Origin: Azolla caroliniana
Lineage: Eukaryota > Polypodiophyta
Direction: 5' to 3'
DNA: 64,000 bases
Assembly (NCBI GenBank): GCA_043228905.1
Contig: JBHGNT010000008.1
Span: 13,392,001-13,456,000 of the forward strand
The position numbers and the translations under genes were made by a program. Position 1 is the stretch's first letter. Every line of letters begins with the position of its first letter. Below the pieces are notes generated by a model, which was not told where the DNA came from, did not search any database, and saw only the letters and a program-made list of their open reading frames with translations. Below, piece after piece: positions 32,185 to 42,143 of the stretch.

Positions 32185-33236
32185 TGTTTGGAATTCGGTC
32201 CCTTCGGATAAGAATCGGAGGAGCCAGATCGGACGAGTCAGATGAAGGAACCGGATCCAGAAGGATTTCCGGATGAGACCCGGAAACCGGATCGAGTGAA
32301 TCCGGATGGATCCGGTGCAAACTCGATCCAAGGATATATGTGTAAATATGTTTCACGGTGAGCCTATTCAGGCTATATTTGTAAATAGCCCAAAATTCAG
32401 ATAAGTATAAATATGACTTAGGGCAATCACTTTATTGTTAGTAGTTGTTGTATCATCGTTGTACACTGAACGTGAGAAATAGAGAGAGTGTGAGATACAG
32501 AATTAGTTTATGTTTTAACCACCAGTTGGTGAAGACATAGAGGTCGAGGTCGTTGCCTCTATCTGAGTCTCCTGTTGGAGGTCCTTCCTCATATAGTGAT
32601 AGTTGGAGCTTGTGGGCTCCTGTGTTTTTTTCCCTGTTAGGTTTTTTCATGTAAACATCTTGTGTCGTCTCTTCGGTGTAAGTGTACGAACCTCCACTTC
32701 TATTTTTGGTTCTTTCATAAAGAGTTTTGAGTCTCGGTTGTGGTCGAGCGCTATTCCTCATAGATGTGTAGGAGAACGATGTGAAGATTCTGCAGAAAGA
32801 GAGCTCAAGAAAAGGGCAATCAAGAGCAAGAACCCTTTTTGGAAGTGAAGATGGAGATCTCATGCGGTGTTGTCCGGACTACCCAAGGAGTCGACCACAC
32901 TCTTATGTTTACCCGTAACAGGTTTATTTGTTCTGTGGTTTTTTTGAGTTTCTTCTTGTTATTCATTTCACATGTTAGGGTGAATATTGTAACCAAGGTT
33001 GTAGCCTTGAAATATGTGTGTATGCCTCTAAAGTGTTAGCTCTAGAGGCTGTCAACACCTCGTATACTCAGAAAATAGTGAATCTGTTTCAAAACCTAAG
33101 GTTCCCGTGGTTTTTCCCATTTTTGGGTTTTCCACGTTAAATCTCGGTGTACTCTCATTTTTTTCTTGTGGTTTCATCTATTTGGAATTTGGTGTTGGTA
33201 GTGCAAATAATCCCGATTCAGATCCATATTCCCATT
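32185..33236 (+). repeat. LTR block joining element D to element E
   Basis: Starts TGTTTGGAATTC right after the D polypurine tract and ends just before a canonical PBS, so it acts as 3' LTR for D and 5' LTR for E. The E 3' LTR, however, starts TGTTGGGTCTACC (63863), so the block may be a fusion of two different LTRs. Near the right end it contains TTTTGGGTTTTCCACG, usual near copia LTR ends. Confidence 0.6.
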
Positions 33237-33238
33237 AA

Positions 33239-33616
33239 GTGGTATCAGAGGTGAGGTTCATACCCTCCACAAAGATTTACTATATGGATGAATCATTAGG
33301 CGGGATGATTAAGTTGACCGGACCCAACTACTCCATTTGGAAATCCAAAATGAGAGACATGTTGGTGTATAAGGACATGTGGTTGCCCGCACGACATGGT
33401 GCAAGCAAACCTGAGAACATAGATGCATCACCTTCGGAAGCAATGCATCTAAAAACAACATCATACATAGGTTGTTTTATAGACATGAGTCTATATAACA
33501 ATTTCGATGATCAAACCAAAGCACACGAATTATGGGGGAAAATCGAAACCATGTTTTAGACCAAAAAGACCTTAAATAGAGTGTCTATGTTTAGGAAACT
33601 TGCAAGACTTAGATAC
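33239..33616 (+). pseudogene. Ty1/copia gag, first part (E), with PBS
   Basis: The PBS TGGTATCAGAGG (33240-33251) is followed by ATG at 33284: GGMIKLTGPNYSIWKSKM, RDMLVYKDMWLP, LWGKIETMF then TAG at 33557. The frame continues after the stop (VSMFRKLARLRY) up to the C1 insertion. The reading resumes at 54506 with QDGSSMAKHLNTFQGL; GATAC is duplicated at 33612-33616 and 54506-54510. Confidence 0.88.
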
Positions 33617-34061
33617 TGTGAATGTTAATGTGCAGAAGCGTCAGACAGGACCGGCTCAGCCGGATAGCAACAGAAAATGAGATGAAGGTTTAATGGAAAA
33701 TCTTAAAACATAGAGGAGACAGAGAGAGCAGAACATAAAACTATATTAAAAAATTAACTCTAAAAACTCTGTACATACAATGTGCTAAACAACATTATTT
33801 ATACAAGTCCATAAAGGATTGACAGGTACTTCAATGCTCACGCGTGCGATTGACACTAACTACGAGACAACGATTACCTAGTAGTTTAGGCTACAACTAG
33901 GCTTCCAGTTCCCGCTCGAATCTGGCTCTCTGATCCGGCCGGTTGTTTCCAAATACCATTTGGATACCATCCGGATACCGATCCGGTTCATCCTTCCGGA
34001 TGCCGATCCGGCTCAGGCTTATTCAACTGATCCGGATCCGGTTGAGCTTCCTCGCTCAACA
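33617..34061 (-). repeat. 3' LTR of C1
   Basis: 445 bp from TGTGAATGTTAATG to GCTCAACA (plus-strand reading). The purine tract GAGGGGGAG lies just inside (34062-34070). Partner 54047-54505. Confidence 0.9.
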
Positions 34062-35193
34062 CTCCCCCTCAAGCTCAACTTGAGATCGAATCGTGGTGTT
34101 GGTGTCCGTGGCAGCCGGTTCTTCTACCCGGCTCCTTTTGGCGTTGCTTCCCCTCACTCGCGTTCCGCGTTCAGTCCGGTCTTGTTTGCCATGACCCTTC
34201 TGGTTCTGCGCGCCTCGACCTCCTTGGTCGTCTTGTCTGCTCAACATGCCTATTTCAGCTCCCTCGCTGATGTGACTCCGACGCTTGTCGACCTGTCAGT
34301 TCCTTCATGTTGGCATCGACTTCCGGTGTGTCCATGTCCACTTGGCCTTTAGTTGATCCAACTTCTCCGAATCATGAACTGAATCAGGTTCCTTCGATTT
34401 GTTCCAGCTCTTGTCTGAGTCGGTGTTCTCCAACTTGTCTTCCGGTTTCAAGCCCTTCACCACATTGGACCACATTCGGGTCTTGGCCGTTTTCTTCCAG
34501 TCGGCTTTGTCCTTCTTGACTCTGTCGCCGCTACCGCTTGTTCCGACCTTTTCGGATGTGCCGACTCCTTCGGTCAGCTCGGCTTCCTTTTTCCTCTTGT
34601 CTCCCCCTTTGTTGGTTCTTTCTTCCTATCCGACTCCTTGTCCGGTGCCATCCATTCCCTTTCTTTTTCTCCCCCTCAAGTGCGGCACATCCAGATGTTG
34701 AACACTAAGCATTTCGGTGAAGTGCTGCAACTTGTTTGATCCAAGAGGTTTGGTGAAGATATCGGCAATCTGTCGATCTGTCTAAACATACCAAAGTTCC
34801 ACTTCACCGCTCAAAACTCGCTCATGCACAAAGTGATAGTGAACTTCGATGTGCTTCGTCCGAGCACGGAACACGGGGTTCTTGGCGAGTTCAATGCTGC
34901 TCATGTTGTTACAATAGAGCGGGTTCGGAAACTGCAACAGTCACCGAAGCCAGATTGGTTCACATGTGGCACTGGTAGCGCCCCAGTATTCAGCCTTAGT
35001 GCTCAACAGAGCCACTGTTGGCTGCTTTTTGCTCCTCCATGCAACAGCCACGCTACCCAAAGAAAACATGTAACCGTAGGTGGATTGACGATCCGATGCA
35101 TCACCAACCCAGTTGGCATCGGTATATCCGACTAGCTTCCCAGCTATACCGTGTCGGTATAACAATCCTTAATCCTTCGTGCCGCTAACATAC
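34062..35193 (-). pseudogene. Ty1/copia RNase H and C-terminal extension (C1)
   Basis: RNase H pieces GKLVGYTDANWVGDASDRQS and FSLGSVAVAWRSKKQPTVAL (34941-35165), then tail codons matching C2 in order. Between the RNase H end (about 34700) and the LTR lies a region of about 640 bp homologous to the 130-residue hydrophilic tail of C2, but broken here. H is inserted at 35193/35194. Confidence 0.8.
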
Positions 35194-35638
35194 TGTCAGG
35201 AATAGTACTAAAGCAGAGATGGAATTAGTACTAAGAAGAGCAGTACTATTAGTACTAAGAGGACGGGACTGCGTAAGATTCCCGAGAGAGGAAGTGAGAA
35301 GAGGAGAGAGAGAGATAGCGAGGATGAGAGAGAGAGAAAGATGATGACAACAACTAATATATTATGTGAAATGATAAGTACAAAGCGGCTGAGAGGCTTA
35401 AGACTGGCGTTGAACCAATTTGGTTCAACATAATGCTTAGTGCCTTCTTTTATAGTGTTGTCAGGAGTAATCCTAAAACTTCTAGAATGTTCCAGAGAAA
35501 TCTGGAATATACATTACTTTCTTATAATAAAACATAAATGAAAATAAAATCCTATGAATTACAATAGATGGTGTGATGGTTAAGAGCTCAACCCATATAC
35601 CATAAGGTCATGGGTTCCAGTCTTGCCATATCATGACA
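35194..35638 (-). repeat. 3' LTR of chromovirus H
   Basis: TGTCAGGAATAG to ATCATGACA. The purine tract AAGGGGGAGATAG follows at 35639-35651. Near 35200-35270 it holds four AGTACT palindromes, and at about 35567-35630 a tRNA-like stretch. Confidence 0.93.
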
Positions 35639-35649
35639 CTATCTCCCCC

Positions 35650-35904
35650 TTAAAGATGACGAGTGGAACGAGTCGGCGCTGATTGCGGACCGGGTTTGTC
35701 CGGATACTTTTGGATGAAATCAGCAAGAAGATCCTGTGCATTGGCAACATGCTCGACGGGTTCCCAAGTACGTTCGCTCGGACTATAACCGAGCCAATCG
35801 ACCAAGTAATAAAGTTTGTTGCGAACAAGTTTGGAATCGAGGATGGCAACAACTTCATACTCAGGGCCGACGTCCAACTCTAGCGGGGGCGGCGGTGGTG
35901 TCAC
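35650..35904 (-). CDS. Chromodomain at integrase C-terminus (H)
   Basis: Encodes YEVVAILDSKLVRNKLYYLV then DWLGYSPSERTWEPVEHV, the chromodomain fold signature (beta-sheet with aromatic cage residues Y, W, W). In chromoviruses this domain directs integration to chromatin carrying particular histone marks. It lies at the pol C-terminus just before the polypurine tract. Confidence 0.9.
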   Translation of the reverse strand: MTPPPPPLELDVGPEYEVVAILDSKLVRNKLYYLVDWLGYSPSERTWEPVEHVANAQDLLADFIQKYPDKPGPQSAPTRSTRHL

Positions 35905-36960
35905 AAGATCAGGAATGGTGTTTGCTTTATAAGGTTCAAGAAGGGAACAATGGAAAACCGGATGTATCTGAAGCTGCGGAGGGAGATCAAGGTGGAATGT
36001 GACATCATTAATCTTACCCGTAATATGGAAGGGACCGAGTCGTCAATAATCCAACTTGTCGCACGGTCGAGTAGTCTTGATGTGACGACGTAAGAGCCAT
36101 ACTCGATCTCCGATGGCAAAAGAGGAGGGAATCCGATGACGATCTGCATAAGTCTTCTGTGTGTGTTGAGCATGACGAAGGTGAGTAGAGAGATCCATCT
36201 GGATCTTGCGTAGCCTCTCCAAATGATCCTCGGCATGAGGGTTGGTAGGTAGCTCCGGGGTGTCGATCACCGACCAGCGAGGATGGAAACCGGTATAAGC
36301 GAAAAATGGGGAGACCCGAGTCAAGGAGTGAATAACATTATTATACGCAAACTCCGCAAAGTGGAGAATCTCGGCCCAATCGTCCTGTTGATAACTCAAG
36401 AAACACTGGAGATATTGCTCCAGTGTTTGGTTTGTTCGTTCCGCCTGCCCGGTCTGAGGATGGTAACCGGAGGAGAGGTTGCAGGAGACCTTGAGTATCT
36501 TGAAGAGATGTTGCCAAAAATTGGAGACAAATTGCGGTCCTCGGTCACTGATGATACTGTCTGGGAGGCCATGATGCCGAAATACCTCACGCATAACAAG
36601 GGAGGCAGTTTCCTCACTAGTAATGGCTTTAGTACACGGCACAAAATGTGCCATCTTCGTATATCGATCGACAACGGTTAGTATAGCATCAAACCCCTTC
36701 GAGACCGGCAGATCTGTGATAAAATCAAGACAAATAGACTGCCACGGCTTACTTGGAATCGGTAAGGGTTCCAACAAGCCATATGGATGGTGTCGTGGCA
36801 TCTTTGCTCGGCAACAAGCATCACAGGTCCGAACGTAGTCGTCGACAAAATGGCGCATGTGGGGCCACCAAAAAGATCGTTACACTAGCTCCAACGTCTT
36901 AGTACTACCGAAATGTCCCGCCGTATGGGTGTCGTGACAATGCTGGACGATTTGAAGGCG
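35905..36960 (-). pseudogene. Ty3/gypsy integrase (H)
   Basis: Zinc site HDTHTAGHF...CDACCRAKMP, a TAA near 36880 within it, then the core: CLDFITDLPVSKGFDAILTV (Asp), ISDRGPQFVS (Asp), GQAERTNQTLEQ (Glu), and the C-terminal GDRVWLLRRHIKTTRPCDKL (GPY/F-like). All three catalytic acids are present. Another stop near 36043 and a frame change follow before the chromodomain. Confidence 0.9.
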
Positions 36961-37017
36961 ACAGGAGCAATCGGGGACATATACGCGCTTTTTAAAGAAT
37001 AACAAACCATCATGATA

Positions 37018-38600
37018 TTAGAATTGTCGGTAGTCAATACCTGGTTGTTGAGACTGAGAACAGGATGCCCGAGAAGTATCAATGTATGCCAGGATGTCTT
37101 GAGCAAAACTATCCGTCTTCAAGGTTGCACGTATGTCATCGGTAATCTGTGAATCCATCGGGGTGTGAAAAATCCGCATCGTGTGCAATCGTGTTGGTCC
37201 CAAGATTACTTGCTTTTGATTATCAAATGTTGCATCACTAGAACGAGGTGCAAGATATGAACGCCGTGATAGTGCATCTGCTTTTCCTTGCTGCTTCCCC
37301 GGTCGATATGTGATTTTGAAGTTGAAACGCGTGAGGAATTGTGCCCACCGAGCTTGCCGTTGATTTAGTACGCGAACGTTCTGAAAATAAGCAAGATTTT
37401 TATGATCGCTAAAGACAATGACCTGATGTCGAGAGCCCTCTAAGAAATGCTGCCATTGCACAAATGAATCCACGATGGCTAATAACTCCTTGTCATGTAT
37501 TTCGTAGTTGATTTCTGCGACATCAAATTTGCTCGAATGGAAAGCCATCAGATGCAACTCTTCTTTATCTCCTTGTTGAGAAAGGATGCTACCGAGGGCG
37601 AAATCTGATGCGTCGGCCTCCATGATGAATGGTTTGCTTGTATCCACATGAGCTAGAATCGGTGCCATAAAGCCATATCTGCTTCGATGGACCACAGAAA
37701 TGCTTGGCCCTTCTTCGTAAGTTGTGTGAGAGGTAAAATAATCTTCGAGTAATTCTGTATAAACTTACGGTAGAAGTTAGCAAAACCTAGAAAACATTGT
37801 ACATCTCGTACCGACCATGGAATTTGCCACTCTAGTACAGTTTGGATTTTAGCTGGATCCATGACGATGCCCTTTGAGGAGATGACGTAGCCTAGAAATT
37901 CCACTTGCTTGCAGTCAAAGCTACATTTTTCTAGCTTGGCATAAAGACCATTCTCGCGGAGTCGCTTTAGTACTAATAGTACATGAGAATCATGCTCTTC
38001 CTGGGTCTTCGAATAAATCAATAGATCATCCGGATAGATGATCAAACAGATATCCAAGAGGTCTCTGAATATATCATTTGCCATGTGTTGGAAGACTGCG
38101 GGTGCATTGGTTAGGCTGAGCGGCATAACAGTATACTCCAAATGCCCATACCGCGTGCGAAAGGCGGTCTTCCATTCATCTCCCGGTCGGATCCACACGA
38201 GGTTATACACTCCTCGTAGGTCGATTTTAGTAAAAAACTTGGCACCATTAACTCCCTTTAAAAGGCTTGATATAAGAGGAAGTGTTACCTATTCCAGATG
38301 GTGACCTTATTCAATCCGCGGTAATCAACGACGAGACGAAGTGAGCAATCTTTCTTCTTGACAAAGAAGATGGGTGCACCGGCCGGAGATTTCGAATGAC
38401 GGATGAACCCGCTTGCCAAGTTCTCCTCTATGTAGGCTCGAAGGACTTCTAACTCGGTGGGTGACAAATTGTAAATTAGTCCCCATGGTGGCTCGGTTCC
38501 TAGTTGTAAATCGATAGGACAGTCATAGGGGCGGTGATGAGGAAGGGTACCGGCTTTTACCTTGTCAAATACATCGGCATAAGGATGATATTTTGCTGGA
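37018..38600 (-). pseudogene. Ty3/gypsy RT and RNase H (H)
   Basis: RT starts with [20 protein letters not shown] and shows [11 protein letters not shown], a frameshift near 38290, GAKFFTKIDL, then CLIIYPDDLLIYSKTQEEHD: the catalytic box is YPDD instead of the usual YLDD/YVDD. RNase H follows with PFIMEADASDFALGSILSQQ, NYEIHDKELLAIVDSF, FSDHKNLAYFQ and GKADALSRR. Confidence 0.92.
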
Positions 38601-38741
38601 AGTTGTACTGAGGAGTCCTTCTTAATAGTGCTTGAAGGATGTACTGATATTGCAAATAGGAACCTCCTTGTGTGCTTCTTCGCGTAATTGATGGAGTGAA
38701 ATGGTCGAAACTCGGTGAGTAGATTCTTGGGGTGGTCGATA

Positions 38742-39188
38742 TCAGACTTCTCTTGTTCTCCAATCTATGGCTGGATTATGTAATTCAAACCAAGGTAATC
38801 CTAGGACAATGGGATGCTCTGGACTACTAATTATATTAAATGATATTACACACACAAAACTACCTAGGACAACTTGAATGGGTTCTGATTCTTCTACAAT
38901 ATTCCCGGAAGCAATGGGACGACCATCAATGACCACTACAGATGCGGGACAAGGAAGTTTCCTTAGGGATATCTGAGAAGCTTGGGCAAAATTTCGATCC
39001 ATCAAACAGGAATTAGCTCCGGAATCTAAGAGTGCTAGGACGGGTACTGGGGGAGTACTTTTAGTACTAACAATGACTTGGGCTAGGAACACATTGCTAA
39101 CTTGCTTGGAAGGAATGGAACCACTAATGGGCTGTACAGATCTAGGGTTGTTGTCCAACCAAACGGCTCCTATTTTGGATGGACTCAA
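38742..39188 (-). CDS. Aspartic protease (H)
   Basis: Encodes [19 protein letters not shown] (active DSG) and [19 protein letters not shown] (the conserved ILG-like and flap regions). Its frame overlaps the end of gag by one base in the -1 register, after a GTTAAAC heptamer. Confidence 0.88.
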   Translation of the reverse strand: MSPSKIGAVWLDNNPRSVQPISGSIPSKQVSNVFLAQVIVSTKSTPPVPVLALLDSGANSCLMDRNFAQASQISLRKLPCPASVVVIDGRPIASGNIVEESEPIQVVLGSFVCVISFNIISSPEHPIVLGLPWFELHNPAIDWRTREV

Positions 39189-40339
39189 TCGTTTAACTCT
39201 TCATCTAATTGACTAAGGATTTCAAATTTGTTTGAGATACTTGGGCTATTAGTACTATGAATACTATCTGACACTCTATTAGTACATTTAATACTATCAG
39301 ACACTCCGAAGGGAAGAATTGACTCGGGTTTAGTACAGGCGACGATTTGATTTACTTGCCTTCTTGGCCTATGGGGACAATTGATGGCGATATGCCCTGG
39401 TCCACCGCAATAAAGACATAATCGATTGGCACGTCGTCGTTGCTTTTCTTCTTCCGATAACGGGCCGCGTCGACGCATGGTGTCGATCTCCATCGGTGTC
39501 GGAATATTGGCTTGAGGTACATCGCGTGCAAATGGTTTAGCCGTGACTGAGGCGTATGTGGATTCCGGCCGAGAGCGTGGTATTTGTAACTGACGTTCCG
39601 AACGCCGTTTGAAAAGGCGGTTGTCGCATCGGACCGCTTGACTGATTGCCTCCGTAAGAGACTTTGGTTCTTCGGGGAAGGTTAAAAGCAAATCTTTGAC
39701 ATCATTGCGCAAGCCGTAGCGAAACTGCTCCATGAGGGCCTGATCATCCCAGGGGATATCTGAGGCGAGTAGACGGAAATCCGCCGCGTAGGCAGAGGCT
39801 GGACGATCGCCTTGACGCAATCTTCGGATCTTGTTGATCGCCGTCCTGATACTATCGGTATCTCCAAAGCAGGCTTTAAACTCACCAATAAAATCTTCAA
39901 AGTTATTAAGCAAGGGCGATTTTTTTTCTAGAAGCGGAGCGAACAATGCCAAGGCTGAGCCGCTAAGTAACGTGCCTATTAGGCCGACTCGAGATGCATC
40001 AGTGGGATATCGGGAAGGATGCATCTGGATGACTAAGCGTACTTGATTAAGGAATCCCCGGAATTGCGATCGTGTTCCATCAAATTTCACAGGAAGTCCA
40101 ATCTTGGGCTCTTTATGAAATCCTTGGGGACTTGATCCTTGTTGCAATGCTGCTTCGAGTTGTTGTACTCGTAATGCTTACTCCCCATGTTGTTGTTGCG
40201 TTTGTTGTTTTTCGAGAGCGATTTGTTGCAGATCCCCTATCAACCGTTGATTTTCTTGTTCCAGGGCAACAAACTTTTCTTTTAGGCACTGTAACTCAGA
40301 GAAAACGGATTGATATTCTTGGGCACTAACAGTAGCCAT
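39185..40339 (-). pseudogene. Ty3/gypsy gag (H)
   Basis: ATG at 40339 gives a Gln-rich coiled-coil start (QEYQSVFSELQCLKEKF), an in-frame TAA at codon 54 (40178-40180), then the same frame continues to 39185. It includes PVKFDGTRSQFRGFLNQV, the capsid-like FEDFIGEFKACFGD, and one zinc knuckle CLYCGGPGHIAINC. Only the single TAA prevents a full-length product. Confidence 0.9.
39191..39197 (-). promoter_or_regulatory. Candidate -1 frameshift site at the gag-pol junction (H)
   Basis: The minus strand reads GA G TTA AAC GAT TGA: GTTAAAC in the gag frame, one codon before the gag stop (39185-39187). A -1 slip continues as CGA TTG AGT CCA into protease. The heptamer is a near-canonical X-XXY-YYZ site. 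I did not detect a downstream pseudoknot by eye. Confidence 0.5.
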
Positions 40340-40397
40340 AGTATAGGGAAAAGGGTAGGAAGAGGAGGGAGAACGACAAGTAGGCTGGTGGAAAGAA

Positions 40398-40411
40398 AAA
40401 TTGGTTCAAAC
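40398..40411 (-). promoter_or_regulatory. Candidate self-primer binding site (H)
   Basis: The 14 nt just inside the 5' LTR read GTTTGAACCAATTT on the minus strand and do not start with TGG, so they do not match a tRNA 3' end. They are complementary over 12 nt to AAATTGGTTCAA at 40640-40629 in the LTR, which lies about 31 nt downstream of TATAAAAG (40672-40665), where transcription should start. Confidence 0.5.
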
Positions 40412-40856
40412 TGTCAGGAATAGTACTAAAGCAGAGATGGAATTAGTACTAAGAAGAGCAGTACTATTAGTACTAAGAGGACGGGACTGCGTAAGATTCC
40501 CGAGAGAGGAAGTGAGAAGAGGAGAGAGAGAGATAGTGAGGATGAGAGAGAGAGAAAGATGATGACAGCAGCTAATATATTATGTGAAATGATAAGTACA
40601 AAGCGGCTGAGAGGCTTAAGACTGGCGTTGAACCAATTTGGTTCAACATAATGCTTAGTGCCTTCTTTTATAGTGTTGTCAGGAGTAATCCTAAAACTTC
40701 TAGAATGTTCCAGAGAAATCTGGAATATACATTACTTTCTTATAATAAAACATAAATGAAAATAAAATCTTATGAATTACAATAGATGGTGTGATGGTTA
40801 AGAGCTCGACCCATATACCATAAGGTCATGGGTTTCAGTCTTGCCATATCATGACA
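40412..40856 (-). repeat. 5' LTR of chromovirus H
   Basis: 445 bp, 6 substitutions from 35194-35638. TATA box TATAAAAG at 40672-40665 on the minus strand. Confidence 0.93.
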
Positions 40857-41440
40857 CATACTGGAGTATCCGGTGTGCGCACTGAAGGTGCTCCATGGTT
40901 GGCTTCTACATGAACTGGATGATCACTCCGACCGGGTACCTGAAGTCTGGTCGAGTGATTGTCAAGTATATCAGGCTTCTGATGATTTGTCGGAACCATT
41001 TCTCATCACAGGCCGGTCCGGAGTTGGGACAGAACTTCTGGTTCCTGTCTAGGGGTGTGGAGACAGGTCGGTATTCCGTCATACCGAACTTGTACAACAT
41101 ATTTAACACATAGTGTCATTGTGAGAGCAATATGCCATCGGGGGTTCGGATCACCTCGATCCCAAGAAAATAATGAAGGTTCCCCAGGTCCTTCATTTCA
41201 AATGCGTCCGACAGCTGGGACTTTACTCGACCGATTTCATTGAGTCCGGGTCCGGTGATGACCAAATCATCAACATAAAGTACGATGCAAACCGGACCGT
41301 CCGGACCTTGCCAGATGAACAATGACGAGTCAGATTTAGAGGTCACAAACCCCATCTTACACAACCGGTGCGTGATCTTCACATTCCAAGCTCGGGGGGC
41401 TTGTTTCAGACCGTAAAACGACTTCTTGAGCAGGCACACC
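40857..41440 (-). pseudogene. Ty1/copia RT, middle part (C1)
   Basis: LLKKSFYGLKQAPRAWNVKI, SDSSLFIWQGPDGPVCIVLY, YVDDLVITGPGL, FEMKDLGNLHYFLGIEVI, then a stop at 41116 and MLNMLYKFGMTEYRPVSTPL, YLTITRPDFRYPVG. The catalytic YVDD is intact. G cuts it at 41440. Confidence 0.9.
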
Positions 41441-42143
41441 GCCAACCAAAACCGGACCGGCGATGGAGCCAGTGATCTGGCGGCAATCGGCAAAGCAACG
41501 GTGGCACACCGGTGTAACCGACATCCGGCGGCCACTAGCGAACCGGGCGGAAACCGGCATCCAGCGAATCGGCGTACGACGACTAGATAAATAAATATAT
41601 AAATATATATACATATACAAGGAGGGCAAGTAAGGATTCGAACCTTGCACCTCCAAGTTAAGAGTCAATTGGCTTACCACTAAGCAAGGATATTTAGTTG
41701 AAATTATATTTCTATCATCATACTTTTACATGTAAATTCTTATGCATGAGAGCTAAAATGAGTGACATGGTTATAATGCACCACATGTAAATTTACGAGC
41801 GCCAAATGGCAAACATGCATCATATGCCTGGGGGCATCTATAAAAGGATGGATGAAAATGTATTATGGATCCATATAGGAACTAAGAAATTAATGAGAAG
41901 AAAATTCATTGATGATATATCTTGTTTCTTAAATCAAGAGTTAAAATCTTAATCTCAATATCTCTCTCTTGGCCATATCAATCTTTCTCAATCTAAGTCA
42001 AGCGTTTAATCTTAATCTCTCTCTCTCTCTCAATCTATCCTAAATACTTTCTCACTAAGCTTGGTGTGAACTTTGATCATTTCGGTCCAGAACCCCGGCG
42101 GTTCCGCCTCGCGATCTGCGCATAGTGACAGAACTTCACGACA
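41441..42143 (+). repeat. 5' LTR of G, start deleted
   Basis: From GCCAACCAAAACCGG to CTTCACGACA. It matches 51291-51997. TGGTGAACCCGACG follows at 42152 as a PBS-like site. It contains (TATA)n at 41595-41615 and a pyrimidine (CTCT)n run near 42015. Confidence 0.82.
41621..41691 (-). other. tRNA-Lys-like sequence in the G LTR
   Basis: The minus strand carries a D-arm-like GCTTAGTGGTAAGCC, an anticodon-loop-like CTCTTAA (CTT, Lys) and a perfect B box GGTTCGAATCC (41644-41634). The acceptor stem does not pair, so this is tRNA-derived (SINE-like), not a tRNA gene. The second LTR has it at 51477-51549 with a better A box. Confidence 0.6.

Larger units (their letters stand above)
35194..40856 (-). 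mobile_element. Ty3/gypsy chromovirus H
   Basis: A 5.66-kb minus-strand element with order LTR-gag-PR-RT-RNase H-IN-chromodomain-LTR, which defines chromoviruses. Both LTRs are 445 bp and differ at only 6 positions (all transitions). The duplication CATAC at 35189-35193 and 40857-40861 is perfect. Removing H restores the C1 sequence. It is the youngest LTR element in the window, yet carries several stops and at least one frameshift. Confidence 0.93.

Noticed and set aside
40379-40411. tRNA primer-binding site in chromovirus H
   Set aside because: The sequence after the LTR does not start with TGG and matches no tRNA end I know; self-complementarity explains it better.
41621-41691. Functional tRNA-Lys gene
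   Set aside because: The acceptor stem does not pair, no terminator follows, and the sequence is part of both G LTRs.
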